DNA of 11,968 nucleotides. It comes from an uncultured Eubacteriales bacterium (GTDB taxonomy: Bacteria; Bacillota_A; Clostridia; Christensenellales; Aristaeellaceae). Below the pieces are notes generated by a model. That model ran no database searches. It was not told the origin of the DNA and saw only the letters and a program-made list of their open reading frames with translations. Positions 1-7,138 of the stretch are shown here, piece by piece. The DNA is taken from NCBI GenBank assembly GCA_902795555.1, contig CADBLV010000117.1, positions 1 to 11,968 of the forward strand. The letters are read 5' to 3'. A program made the position numbers and the translations under genes. Position 1 is the first letter of the stretch. The number at the start of each line of letters is the position of its first letter.

Positions 1-594
1 CAGCTGATTTCGCAGCGAAAGTGCGTGGATCTCGAAGGAGTCGCCACCCGGAAGACCGTCCTTTTCATCACCTCAAGCCCCGTCAATCCTTCCCTGCACT
101 TCTTTGTCAACATGTTCTTCGGACATGTGTTCAAGCAGCTTTTTGAATTTGCCGAGGATCAGCCGGATGGAATGCTTCCGATTCCTGTTCATGTGCTCTG
201 TGACGACTTTGCCACCGGCAGCTGCATCCGGAACTTTCCCCAGTACATCTCCATTTTCCGCGAGAAGAGAATCAGCGTCACACTCCTGCTGCAGTCGGAA
301 AGCCAGCTGGCTGGAATGTACGGGGAGAGCGACGCGGTGACGATCATCAACGGCTGCGACAGCTATGTCTTCCTCGGCGGAATGGATCTGATGACCTGCA
401 GGAACATCAGCATCCGGCTGGATCGTCCGCTGGATGAGGTGCTCAGCTTTCCGGTTGGCCGGGAGATCATTTTCCGTCGGGGCAGCCGACCGGTGATCAC
501 CGATCGTTATGCCATCCGGAAGGATGAAGTCTATCAGCAGCTGCTGCAGGAGCTGGAGCATCAGAAGCCCCGACGGATCAGCCGGGTGATGTAA
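1..594 (+). CDS. VirD4/TraG-family type IV coupling ATPase, C-terminal part (5' end outside window)
   Basis: The frame is open from base 1 to the TAA at 592-594, giving 197 residues of a longer protein; the N-terminal half with Walker A lies outside the window. The visible part matches the C-terminal ATPase portion of VirD4/TraG/TraD coupling proteins, membrane ATPases that bring relaxase-bound DNA to a conjugative type IV secretion channel. A Walker B-like strand, VHVLCDDFATG, has its acidic pair at visible residues 68-69. It is followed by the family's typical run: a short helix (SCIRNFPQYISIFREK), the strand RISVTLLLQSESQL with its conserved LLQS, and NGCDSYVFLGGMD. The walker B site reads DD where many relatives read DE, a conservative change. 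A GTG at 25 could be read as a start, but the upstream codons are in frame and the protein is far too short for the family, so truncation by the window edge is the simple reading. It suggests an integrative conjugative element to the left. Family call is firm; element type is unknown. Confidence 0.88.
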   Translation, partial: QLISQRKCVDLEGVATRKTVLFITSSPVNPSLHFFVNMFFGHVFKQLFEFAEDQPDGMLPIPVHVLCDDFATGSCIRNFPQYISIFREKRISVTLLLQSESQLAGMYGESDAVTIINGCDSYVFLGGMDLMTCRNISIRLDRPLDEVLSFPVGREIIFRRGSRPVITDRYAIRKDEVYQQLLQELEHQKPRRISRVM

Positions 595-600
595 CCCGTG

Positions 601-607
601 AAAGGAG
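601..607 (+). promoter_or_regulatory. Ribosome binding site deciding the start of the 87-aa gene
   Basis: AAAGGAG lies 8 nt before the ATG at 616. A GTG at 598 in the same frame lies upstream of this site and has no ribosome binding site of its own, so the ATG at 616 is preferred. Confidence 0.75.
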
Positions 608-615
608 TGAAGCCG

Positions 616-879
616 ATGTCAGACACCGTCAGCAATCGACATAACGATTTTATTCAGGCCATGCAGAAAAACATGGTCCCTTTACAGGACGCTTCTCCTG
701 CCGCGCCCGAAGCAGACACCGACGAGATACTGGCGGAAGATATGTTTCCGCTGACCGATGAGGATTTCAATGATATTCTGACTGCTTCCGAAAATCTACA
801 TTCCGATGCCGACAGCGAATACTGGGACGAGGTGTTGGCGGCTGAAGTTGAGCGTGAGTACAGGAAGCTGTTCGGATAA
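616..879 (+). CDS. Small acidic protein of unknown function
   Basis: An 87-residue protein starting at the ATG preceded by AAAGGAG. I do not recognise the family. It is strongly acidic in the middle (many Asp and Glu between about residues 25 and 75, with short runs such as TDEDFNDIL and SEYWDEVLAAEVEREYRKLFG). It has no signal peptide, membrane segment or cysteine. The C-terminal part looks helical; the N-terminal third is polar and probably flexible. It begins 21 nt after the coupling-protein stop codon and is likely co-transcribed with it, so an accessory role in a conjugative element (a partner or regulator) is possible, but this rests on position only. A real gene is supported by the good ribosome binding site, its fit between neighbours on the same strand, and the lack of a better reading on the other strand. 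Confidence 0.7.
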   Translation: MSDTVSNRHNDFIQAMQKNMVPLQDASPAAPEADTDEILAEDMFPLTDEDFNDILTASENLHSDADSEYWDEVLAAEVEREYRKLFG

Positions 880-926
880 TCAGAAGAGAAACAGAAAGCA
901 AAAGCAGGAAAAGGGAGATTGTGAAC

Positions 927-2687
927 ATGAATCAGAAAGAGCGGAATATTGAAGTCTGGATCAGAAACGCCGGCGGGGATTTTCTGATTGTCCGCCGGAT
1001 CACGAATGTTCCCGGCATCCCTTGCTGGGAACCCATCCTCACGGAAGGGTCGGATAAAGAACCGGTCATGGAGACGGCCGTTCGGGGAACATGGGAAACG
1101 GTGGGTCTCACGCTGACGCCCGCCATGGGAGAATTCATCGGGATGGCCGATGGGAAGGATTATGGATTGGATGAACCGATCATCACGCTGCGTTTTGATT
1201 ATCAGAACGAGGATCTGGATACATTCTGTTTCGGAAATCCTGAGATTCAATCCGCCCTTTGGGCCTCCCCCGCCCAGATACATGAGCTGATCCGTGCCGG
1301 ACTTTGGAATCAGACGGATCCGATTCCCGGCCTGACTTCCATGATTGGTCCGATGATTCCCTTTGGACAGTTAAATCGGCATGAAATGCGCATCGCGATT
1401 GACAGTAATCATCTGCTGACAGACATAATGCTGCGACAGAAAATCTTTCCGGAAGCCACACGGCTGTCCGTCAGTGCGATGGAACAGATTCGTCTCTGGG
1501 CCTCAAAATGGAACCTGACAGAAACAGACGCCTCAGCACGCCATCTGATCTATGCTTATAACCAGTCTGCCCGCGGAGCCTTTCTGTTGAAACAATACGA
1601 TGAAGCCAGACAGGCTTATCAGGAGGAACTGCGCATCCTGGAACAGCACGGTTGGAAAGAAAAAACGTCGTCCCTGCTCCGTCGTATGGCTGAAACACAT
1701 GGATTGCTGGAGCTTGTTTTGATGGAAAACGGAAATCATGAGGACGCGAAACGGGAGAGGAAGATGCGTTATGATCTCCTCCGCGAATGCAGACGGCTGG
1801 AAGAAGAGAAACGAACAGGCGAACAGCTCCGGAGTGCGAAAGTTGAATCTGATGAAGACGATCTGTCAATCATGGACGACTCCTGTCTCTCCACCACAGA
1901 TGATTTGAATGAATCCGTCACATGCTGTCATTCCGGTTCAGATCAAGGGCCGGTGGATACGCTGACGATTTCGGATGGTTTCCGGGGAAGACCTGTCACA
2001 AAACTCACCGGACTTTTGCATACCAATCTGGACAATCTGCAGATAGTTGATCTGATGGGAACCTCGATCAGAGATATCATCGGCAACCCTTTTGCCGGGT
2101 GTAAAAATCTTCGGGAGATTCATCTTTCTCCGGATCATCATGCTTTTCGGATGGTCGGTAATTGTCTGATGACCGGAGACGGTCGGAGGCTGATCCTGCA
2201 TCTCCCTGCCGCGCCTGATACCGTCTGCGAAGTGCCGGAAGGAACGATCGTCATCGGAAGGGATGCCTTCCACGGTTGTGTGAACCTTGAGAAAATTGTC
2301 CTGCCTGCCGGAGTACGGATCATAGACGGTAATGCGTTTTATCGCTGTGACCTTCTGTCAGAGATCAGCCTCCCCGACAGTCTGGTCGAGATCGGCGCCT
2401 GGGCTTTCGCCGGCTGCAGGGCGTTGACGAAGATTCGAATACCGTCCTCCGTCCGACGGATTGAAGAATTCGCATTCTCCGAAAGCGGTCTGGAAAGTGT
2501 AATATTTCCCGAAAAGCTGGATTTACTGGATAGCTATGCCTTTTCCTTTTGTGAAAACCTCACGCAGGCGGATCTCCCCGTCGTTATCCGCGAATCCGGT
2601 GACAGCGTGTTTGAAGGAAGCCCGATTGACGCGCAGTTTCCTCCATTCAAGGATAATGACACAGATTGTTTTCAGGATGAATCATGA
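927..2687 (+). CDS. Degenerate Nudix-like domain + TPR-like helices + BspA-type LRR_5 repeat protein
   Basis: A 586-residue protein. The ATG at 927 sits 9 nt after AAGGGAG (911-917); the in-frame GTG at 921 is only 3 nt away and is less likely. Residues about 5-130 resemble a Nudix hydrolase (IEVWIRNAGGDFLIVRR near the start, WASPAQIHELIRAGLW at the end). The Nudix box is damaged: the expected RExxEExG reads R53-G-T-W-E57-T-V-G60, so two of the three box glutamates are Gly and Thr. Residues about 195-295 are helical with TPR-like spacing (ARGAFLLKQYDEARQAYQEEL), followed by a charged acidic linker. Residues about 340-575 hold BspA-like leucine-rich repeats (LRR_5) of about 23 residues with the AF..C..L..I.LP pattern, for example from A447-F448 and from A470-F471. 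There is no signal peptide or membrane segment, so it is probably cytoplasmic, whereas many BspA proteins are exported. A binding or scaffolding role is inferred; catalysis is doubtful. It follows the acidic gene by 47 nt. Confidence 0.8.
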   Translation: MNQKERNIEVWIRNAGGDFLIVRRITNVPGIPCWEPILTEGSDKEPVMETAVRGTWETVGLTLTPAMGEFIGMADGKDYGLDEPIITLRFDYQNEDLDTFCFGNPEIQSALWASPAQIHELIRAGLWNQTDPIPGLTSMIGPMIPFGQLNRHEMRIAIDSNHLLTDIMLRQKIFPEATRLSVSAMEQIRLWASKWNLTETDASARHLIYAYNQSARGAFLLKQYDEARQAYQEELRILEQHGWKEKTSSLLRRMAETHGLLELVLMENGNHEDAKRERKMRYDLLRECRRLEEEKRTGEQLRSAKVESDEDDLSIMDDSCLSTTDDLNESVTCCHSGSDQGPVDTLTISDGFRGRPVTKLTGLLHTNLDNLQIVDLMGTSIRDIIGNPFAGCKNLREIHLSPDHHAFRMVGNCLMTGDGRRLILHLPAAPDTVCEVPEGTIVIGRDAFHGCVNLEKIVLPAGVRIIDGNAFYRCDLLSEISLPDSLVEIGAWAFAGCRALTKIRIPSSVRRIEEFAFSESGLESVIFPEKLDLLDSYAFSFCENLTQADLPVVIRESGDSVFEGSPIDAQFPPFKDNDTDCFQDES

Positions 2688-2705
2688 TGGGTTTCTCTAT
2701 CTTCC

Positions 2706-2738
2706 TTTTCGGAAGGGCGGGTCAGGCCCTTCCGAAAA
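2706..2738. repeat. Perfect 13-bp inverted repeat after the Nudix-LRR gene
   Basis: TTTTCGGAAGGGC (2706-2718) and GCCCTTCCGAAAA (2726-2738) are exact reverse complements around a 7-nt loop. The hairpin lies 18 nt after the preceding stop codon, where a terminator is expected. It has T residues before the stem and an A run after it (2735-2741), so neither strand gives the usual stem followed by a U tract. It may still end or protect the 3' end of the transcript, but it is not a textbook intrinsic terminator. Confidence 0.6.
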
Positions 2739-2832
2739 AAACAGGAAGTCCGCGAGGGCTCTCCCCTACCCGCCTGCTTAGCTCTCTGTCTGCAGGAGTC
2801 CCGGCTTGCGTCATCGATGCCTTGGATGGTAC

Positions 2833-2861
2833 TTGACAAATCCCGCCTTTTTCGGTATGAT
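2833..2861 (+). promoter_or_regulatory. Sigma-A type promoter of the HelD-like gene
   Basis: TTGACA (2833-2838, perfect -35) is followed after exactly 17 nt by TATGAT (2856-2861, five of six matches to TATAAT). Transcription would start near 2868, giving a leader of about 85 nt before the ATG at 2953. This separates the helicase gene from the genes to its left. Confidence 0.85.
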
Positions 2862-2893
2862 GCACATCCACACGCTTGCAGGACGTTGATCCG

Positions 2894-2936
2894 TAAGCCT
2901 CTGCGAATACAGATACGGCAGAGGTTTATTCATTTT
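2894..2936 (+). promoter_or_regulatory. Leader hairpin with U-rich tail, possible attenuator
   Basis: TAAGCCTCTGC (2894-2904) pairs with GCAGAGGTTTA (2918-2928) over 11 positions with a single G-U pair, around a 13-nt loop. The stem runs into TTTATTCATTTT. It lies between the promoter and the start codon of the helicase gene. The shape fits a weak intrinsic terminator in the leader, or a structure protecting the mRNA 5' end. I could not match it to a known riboswitch class and see no leader peptide. Confidence 0.45.
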
Positions 2937-2952
2937 GCCGGGAAAGGATAAT

Positions 2953-5190
2953 ATGGAATCAGTTGACAAAAAAGATCCGGCCGAAGCAATGGAATCCGTC
3001 CCGTTGCCGGATCATCCGGCCGCGGAAGAAGAAGCGCTGCATCTGCGGCAGACCTGCGACACCATCGATCGGGAGATCCGTGAGGTAGAGGCGCTCACCG
3101 GGGCTAAAGCCGGAAAGCACATGGATGTCCGGATGAAAGAGGATCCGGACCAGCAGGAAGAAGTCACGATGCAGCTGTTCAGAGCTCAGCTGGATCGTCT
3201 GCGCCAGCTAAGCATGGCTGCCGGCCAGGCCTTCTTTGCCAGGCTGGACTTCATTCCCGATGACTGTCCTCCGGAAACCTGGTATCTGGGGCGCTGGGGC
3301 GTTCTGGATCCCGCGACGCTGACTCCCGTTGTGGTGGACTGGCGCTCCCCCGTAGCCAATCTGTATTATTCCGGCCAGATCGGTCAAATGGATTATGAGG
3401 CTCCTGACGGACGCGTGGAAGGAGAGCTGACCCTGAAGCGGATGCTGAACGTCCGCGAGCGGCAGCTCCTCAGCCTGTTCGACAGTGGCATTGTTTCTCA
3501 GGAGGCGTATCTGCAGGAAGTCCTGGGCAGTGTCTCCTCGGATCGGCTGCGGGAGATTGTAACCACGATTCAGGCGGAGCAGAACATTGTCATCCGCCAT
3601 CCCCTTGATGCGCATCTGCTGGTTCAGGGAGTTGCCGGCAGCGGAAAAAGCAGTATCGCGCTGCACCGGATCGCATATCTTCTTTACACCTGGCAGAAAA
3701 CCCTGAAGCCGGAAAACATGATGATTCTCGCGCCCAACCCCCTCTTTCTTTCCTATATTTCCCGAGTCCTTCCCGATCTGGGTGTGGAGCGGGTGGTCCA
3801 GACCACCTTTGAAGGCTGGTGTCGGGATTGCATGGGGCGTCACATGCCGAAGCTCCTCTGCGAAAGCAGGCTGGAAAGGAACCTTTCGCTGTCCGAGAAA
3901 GATCGTCTGAAGGCCGGACACCTTCTTCGCCTGAAAGGTTCGCTCTTCCTGATGAAAAAGCTGGAAGCATATCTGGCGCATCTACAGGAAACGGTTCTGC
4001 CGGAAAACGGATTCAGGATGGCCGGAGTAACGCTGATGGATCAGGCGGAAGCCGGTCAGGTTTTCCTGCGTGATCTCCGTTATTATCCGCTGGAGCAGCG
4101 CATTGCCGAGATGAAAAAGATCATTCGAAAAAGAGTGCACGCCGCGATTGACCTGCTGAAGGATCGATATACGAAAAGTGCGGAACAGATGATTGACGGA
4201 ATCCGCGCTTCCATGGGTGACGGGGAACCGCGTCGCCAAAAGATTCGGGCGCTCTATGAGATGCGGGATCAGCGCCATCGGGAAATCGATGCCCGGGCGG
4301 AAGAATATCTCCGAAAGTATCGCGAAAAGTTTTCCCTGCCGGATTTGATCGGCGTCTATCAGTCCTTCCTGCGGGAATATGTTCCGGATTCACAGGATGC
4401 TGAGGATGAAAAGAGTCTGCGGCAGGAGGATCTGCCGATGCTGGTCATGATCTGCAGGGCGCTCTATGGAATTGCGGTCAAACCGATGCGGCATATTGTG
4501 ATCGATGAATGTCAGGATTTTTCGCCCTTTCAAATTGAACTTCTGAAACAGATCTATCCGGCGGCGACCTTCACCCTGGTCGGCGATCTATATCAGGGGA
4601 TTCGCGCCGACGAAGGCATCCGGAGCTGGGAAGAATGGAAAGGCCCTGTCTTTCATGATCAGGCGGCTCTGAAGCAGCTCACTGTCAGTTATCGGAACAC
4701 GGTGGAAATCATGACCCTGGCCCAGGCCGTATCTTCCCGTTATCCCATCTCCGGAATCGGCGAAACCAAACCGGTGCTGCGTCATGGTGAAGCGCCGAAA
4801 ATCATCCGGGCCACAAACGACAGGGAACGTCTCTCCCTGATTCAGGATCAGGTCCGGACCTGGCTGGCCGAGGGATATCACAGCATCGCCCTGATTGAAA
4901 AAACAGCAGAACAGGCCCGAAAGCTCTTCCGCCGGATCGATCCGGCGCTGAACGCGCATCTGCTTTCGGAATCGGATGCCGATTATCGTGGCGGCGTGAT
5001 GATTCTTCCCGCCGGCATTGTCAAAGGAATGGAGTTCGACTGTGTCGGAATCTGCGATGTTTCCGCGGAAAACTTTCCGGATGACGAGTTTCTCTGTAGA
5101 GTGCTGTATGTCCTGATGACCCGGCCTTTGCATCAGCTGACCCTCTGGTATAAAGACGCGCCTTCGCCGCTGCTTCCCTTCGCCGGTTAA
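2953..5190 (+). CDS. helD: HelD-like superfamily 1 helicase (RNA polymerase recycling ATPase)
   Basis: A 745-residue protein with the layout of Gram-positive HelD, a UvrD-like ATPase that in Bacillus binds core RNA polymerase and helps remove stalled or DNA-bound enzyme. An N-terminal charged helical segment (about residues 20-60) matches the coiled coil that HelD inserts into the polymerase secondary channel. Helicase motifs in order: Walker A GVAGSGKSS at 226-234; the HelD-typical APNPLFLSYISRVLPDLG soon after; Walker B DECQD at 518-522; motif III GDLYQG at 544-549; SYRNT at 579-583; KGMEFD at 691-696; and the arginine of motif VI (MTRP) at R724. All are intact. The ATG at 2953 follows GGAAAGGA by 4 nt; a TTG at 2935 has a poorer site. 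It has its own promoter and leader and the next gene has a separate promoter, so it is probably monocistronic. Family membership is firm; polymerase recycling rather than another UvrD-like role is inferred from the family. Confidence 0.88.
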   Translation: MESVDKKDPAEAMESVPLPDHPAAEEEALHLRQTCDTIDREIREVEALTGAKAGKHMDVRMKEDPDQQEEVTMQLFRAQLDRLRQLSMAAGQAFFARLDFIPDDCPPETWYLGRWGVLDPATLTPVVVDWRSPVANLYYSGQIGQMDYEAPDGRVEGELTLKRMLNVRERQLLSLFDSGIVSQEAYLQEVLGSVSSDRLREIVTTIQAEQNIVIRHPLDAHLLVQGVAGSGKSSIALHRIAYLLYTWQKTLKPENMMILAPNPLFLSYISRVLPDLGVERVVQTTFEGWCRDCMGRHMPKLLCESRLERNLSLSEKDRLKAGHLLRLKGSLFLMKKLEAYLAHLQETVLPENGFRMAGVTLMDQAEAGQVFLRDLRYYPLEQRIAEMKKIIRKRVHAAIDLLKDRYTKSAEQMIDGIRASMGDGEPRRQKIRALYEMRDQRHREIDARAEEYLRKYREKFSLPDLIGVYQSFLREYVPDSQDAEDEKSLRQEDLPMLVMICRALYGIAVKPMRHIVIDECQDFSPFQIELLKQIYPAATFTLVGDLYQGIRADEGIRSWEEWKGPVFHDQAALKQLTVSYRNTVEIMTLAQAVSSRYPISGIGETKPVLRHGEAPKIIRATNDRERLSLIQDQVRTWLAEGYHSIALIEKTAEQARKLFRRIDPALNAHLLSESDADYRGGVMILPAGIVKGMEFDCVGICDVSAENFPDDEFLCRVLYVLMTRPLHQLTLWYKDAPSPLLPFAG

Positions 5191-5256
5191 TCCGGCAAAG
5201 CCGGCGAGAGACGAATTTGCACTTTCTGGTTATTTCCGGTCCATTTTGTCTAATCA

Positions 5257-5285
5257 TCCATAATTTTTGGAACTTTTTCCATAAT
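5257..5285 (+). promoter_or_regulatory. Candidate operator: 8-bp direct repeat with 21-bp period
   Basis: TCCATAAT occurs at 5257-5264 and again, identical, at 5278-5285. The copies are 21 bp apart, about two helical turns, and the second ends 7 bp before the -35 box. A weaker copy, TCCATTTT, lies at 5240-5247. AraC-type activators bind direct repeats of this spacing next to -35 elements, and the operon encodes such a regulator. Assigning the site to that regulator is inference. Confidence 0.45.
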
Positions 5286-5292
5286 CATCAGG

Positions 5293-5321
5293 TCGACGTA
5301 CCGGCGCACCTTTTTTACAAT
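5293..5321 (+). promoter_or_regulatory. Probable sigma-A promoter of the transporter operon
   Basis: A poor -35 (TCGACG, 5293-5298, four of six matches to TTGACA) and a good -10 (TACAAT, 5316-5321) are 17 nt apart. A weak -35 with repeats just upstream is typical of a promoter that needs an activator. Transcription would start near 5328, giving a leader of about 60 nt. Confidence 0.55.
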
Positions 5322-5387
5322 AAAGACACGAAAGGGAAGATTTTTCTTCCGTGACCGTTAACTTCATTTTTGAAAGGAGTCTGTGCT

Positions 5388-7085
5388 ATGTTCAAACGTT
5401 TCCTTGCCGTGTTCCTTTCCCTGGTCATGCTGCTGTCCCTGGTCAGCGTGGCCGGCGCCGAGGCCAAAGTCAACGATCCGACGAATATCTACGGCGGTCT
5501 GGTGGCTCTGGACGACGCAAATGACCCCATCACCTTCACTCTCTTTGTTCGCGACCCCGGAATGGAGCCCGCCGCGGACAACCCGATTCTCCAGAAGATC
5601 ACTGAGCTCACCGGCGTGACCATCGATTTTGAATTCCTGGTCGGCGATCTGGATCAGAAGCTGGGCGTCATGATGGCCGGCGAAGATTATCCGGACGCCA
5701 TCTTCGCGGGCGATGCTTCCATGAAGCTGATCGACGCGGGCGCTTTCATCCCGCTGGAAGATCTGATTCCGAAGTATCAGAACCTGAACGCCATGTACGG
5801 CGGCTGCATCGATGCCCTGAAGGCGGAAGACGGCCATGCCTACGAGCTGGAAATGTACTCCCTCTTCCGCGGCAACACGGCCGTGAAGCAGAGCCCGATC
5901 TTCGAATGCGGCTTGGGCTTCTATGTCCAGAAGGCTGTTCTGGAAGAAGCGGGTTATGTGATTCCGCACACCCTGGATGAGTATTTCGATATCATCGAAG
6001 CCTATCTGGCCAATCATCCGGAAATCGACGGTGTGAAGACCTCCGGTTATGAAATCCTCTGCGACGGCTGGCGCAACTGGCCGCTGCTGAACCCGGCGCA
6101 GAACCTGATGGGCGATGCCAACGACGGCGCGATGTTCGTGGATTATCAGACCTATGAGCCCGCCTTCTATCAGGACACCGAGACCGCCTACAACTTCTAC
6201 AAGAAGCTGAACGAAGAGTTCCGCAAGGGCGTGATCAGCGCCGAGACGCTGACCATGAGCTATGACCAGTACATCTCCAAGCTGACCACCGGCGCTGTCC
6301 TTGGTTTCTATGATCAGGGCTGGAATTTCGGTTCCGCTGTGGATCTGCTGAAAGCTGACGGCAAGTTCAACCGCACCTTCGTGTCCGTTCCGATCACCAA
6401 CCCCGGCGTGCGCGATGGCTACATCGAAGGCAAGAATCCCAACGGCGCTCTGCCCACCGGCCTGAACGGTATCGGCATCACCACCAAGTGCAAGAACCCC
6501 GAAAGGCTCCTGAAGTTCTATGACTGGCTGCTGCAGCGCGATGTGCAGGACTTCATCTGCTGGGGCGAAGAAGGCAAGGATTGGGTCCGCACCGAGAGCG
6601 GCAGCAAGGCCTTCACGCCTGAGCGCCGGGCCCAGTGGCTGGACGGCGCCCGCCGCCGCGACGAGACCGGCTTCACCCTCTGGAACTATTCTCCCGCCTG
6701 GCAGGGCCTGTACATCTCCGATGGCGAACCCGTCCGCAGCGATGACTCCGCCGGTGAATATCTGGCCTCTCAGTCCGAATATGACCAGGCCTTCCTGAAG
6801 GGCTATGGCATTGAGTATCCGGCCGAAATGCATTCCGAGCCCATCGTCCGTCCGGACTACTTCCCGGTCTGGGCCATGTCACTGGAAGACGGCAGCCCCG
6901 CCGCGGTCACCAACACCAAGATCACCGATGTGACCACCAAGTATGATGCCCGTCTGGTCCTGGCGGAAGACGATGCCGCCTTTGACAAGATTTGGGAAGA
7001 GTTCCTGAAAGAGTTCCACGCCATCGATCTGGATGCCCTCAAGGATGAGGTTACCCGTCAGATCAAGCTGAAGATGGGGCTCTGA
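5388..7085 (+). CDS. Extracellular sugar-binding protein of an LplA/YtcQ-type CUT1 ABC transporter
   Basis: A 565-residue exported protein that would bind an oligosaccharide outside the cell and pass it to the permease pair downstream. The ATG lies 8 nt after AAAGGAG. Residues 1-24 form a signal peptide: MFKR, a hydrophobic run to about V21, then AGA with probable signal peptidase I cleavage after A24 or A26. There is no cysteine, hence no lipobox, although binding proteins in single-membrane bacteria are usually lipoproteins. The mature N-terminus carries family features: an aromatic/acidic strand (ITFTLFVRDPGMEP), ADNPILQKITELTGVTIDFEF, and GEDYPDAIFAGD. Length (about 500-580) and build fit the large binding proteins of the LplA/YtcQ group rather than the shorter MalE type. 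Codon use is more biased than in the neighbours (AAG, GGC, GCC, ACC favoured), suggesting high expression. The substrate is unknown; relatives bind pectin-derived and other plant polysaccharide fragments. Confidence 0.88.
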   Translation: MFKRFLAVFLSLVMLLSLVSVAGAEAKVNDPTNIYGGLVALDDANDPITFTLFVRDPGMEPAADNPILQKITELTGVTIDFEFLVGDLDQKLGVMMAGEDYPDAIFAGDASMKLIDAGAFIPLEDLIPKYQNLNAMYGGCIDALKAEDGHAYELEMYSLFRGNTAVKQSPIFECGLGFYVQKAVLEEAGYVIPHTLDEYFDIIEAYLANHPEIDGVKTSGYEILCDGWRNWPLLNPAQNLMGDANDGAMFVDYQTYEPAFYQDTETAYNFYKKLNEEFRKGVISAETLTMSYDQYISKLTTGAVLGFYDQGWNFGSAVDLLKADGKFNRTFVSVPITNPGVRDGYIEGKNPNGALPTGLNGIGITTKCKNPERLLKFYDWLLQRDVQDFICWGEEGKDWVRTESGSKAFTPERRAQWLDGARRRDETGFTLWNYSPAWQGLYISDGEPVRSDDSAGEYLASQSEYDQAFLKGYGIEYPAEMHSEPIVRPDYFPVWAMSLEDGSPAAVTNTKITDVTTKYDARLVLAEDDAAFDKIWEEFLKEFHAIDLDALKDEVTRQIKLKMGL

Positions 7086-7098
7086 GATCATGTTCACG

Positions 7099-7138
7099 GG
7101 ACAGAAGGAGCCGTCTCCTTCTGTCCCTTTTCTGTTTC
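7099..7138 (+). terminator. Strong intrinsic terminator inside the operon, after the binding-protein gene
   Basis: GGGACAGAAGGAG (7099-7111) and CTCCTTCTGTCCC (7116-7128) form a perfect 13-bp stem with a 4-nt loop (CCGT), followed by TTTTCTGTTT. It lies 13 nt after the binding-protein stop codon and 110 nt before the first permease. I see no clear promoter between it and the permease, so the downstream genes probably depend on read-through. Confidence 0.88.

Larger units (their letters stand above)
5191..5387 (+). promoter_or_regulatory. Control region of the sugar transporter operon
   Basis: The gap between the helicase and the binding-protein gene. From left to right: a GC-rich stem spanning the helicase stop codon (TCGCCGG 5180-5186 with CCGGCGA 5201-5207) with no clear U tract; an AT-rich stretch with repeats and a short inverted repeat TGGAA-CTTT-TTCCA (5268-5281); the probable promoter (5293-5321); a leader hairpin GGAAGA-TTTT-TCTTCC (5335-5350); and a strong ribosome binding site AAAGGAG (5373-5379) 8 nt before the ATG at 5388. 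I found no convincing cre (CcpA) site. Confidence 0.55.

Noticed and set aside
5191..5387. Catabolite repression (cre) site in the operon control region
   Set aside because: Nothing matches the consensus well; TGACCGTTAAC is the nearest and fails at core positions.
5364..6833. A 489-residue open frame on the minus strand opposite the binding-protein gene
   Set aside because: The + strand has a clear signal peptide, ribosome binding site and family motifs. The antisense frame is a by-product of the strongly biased GC-rich codon use; its product has no recognisable domain.
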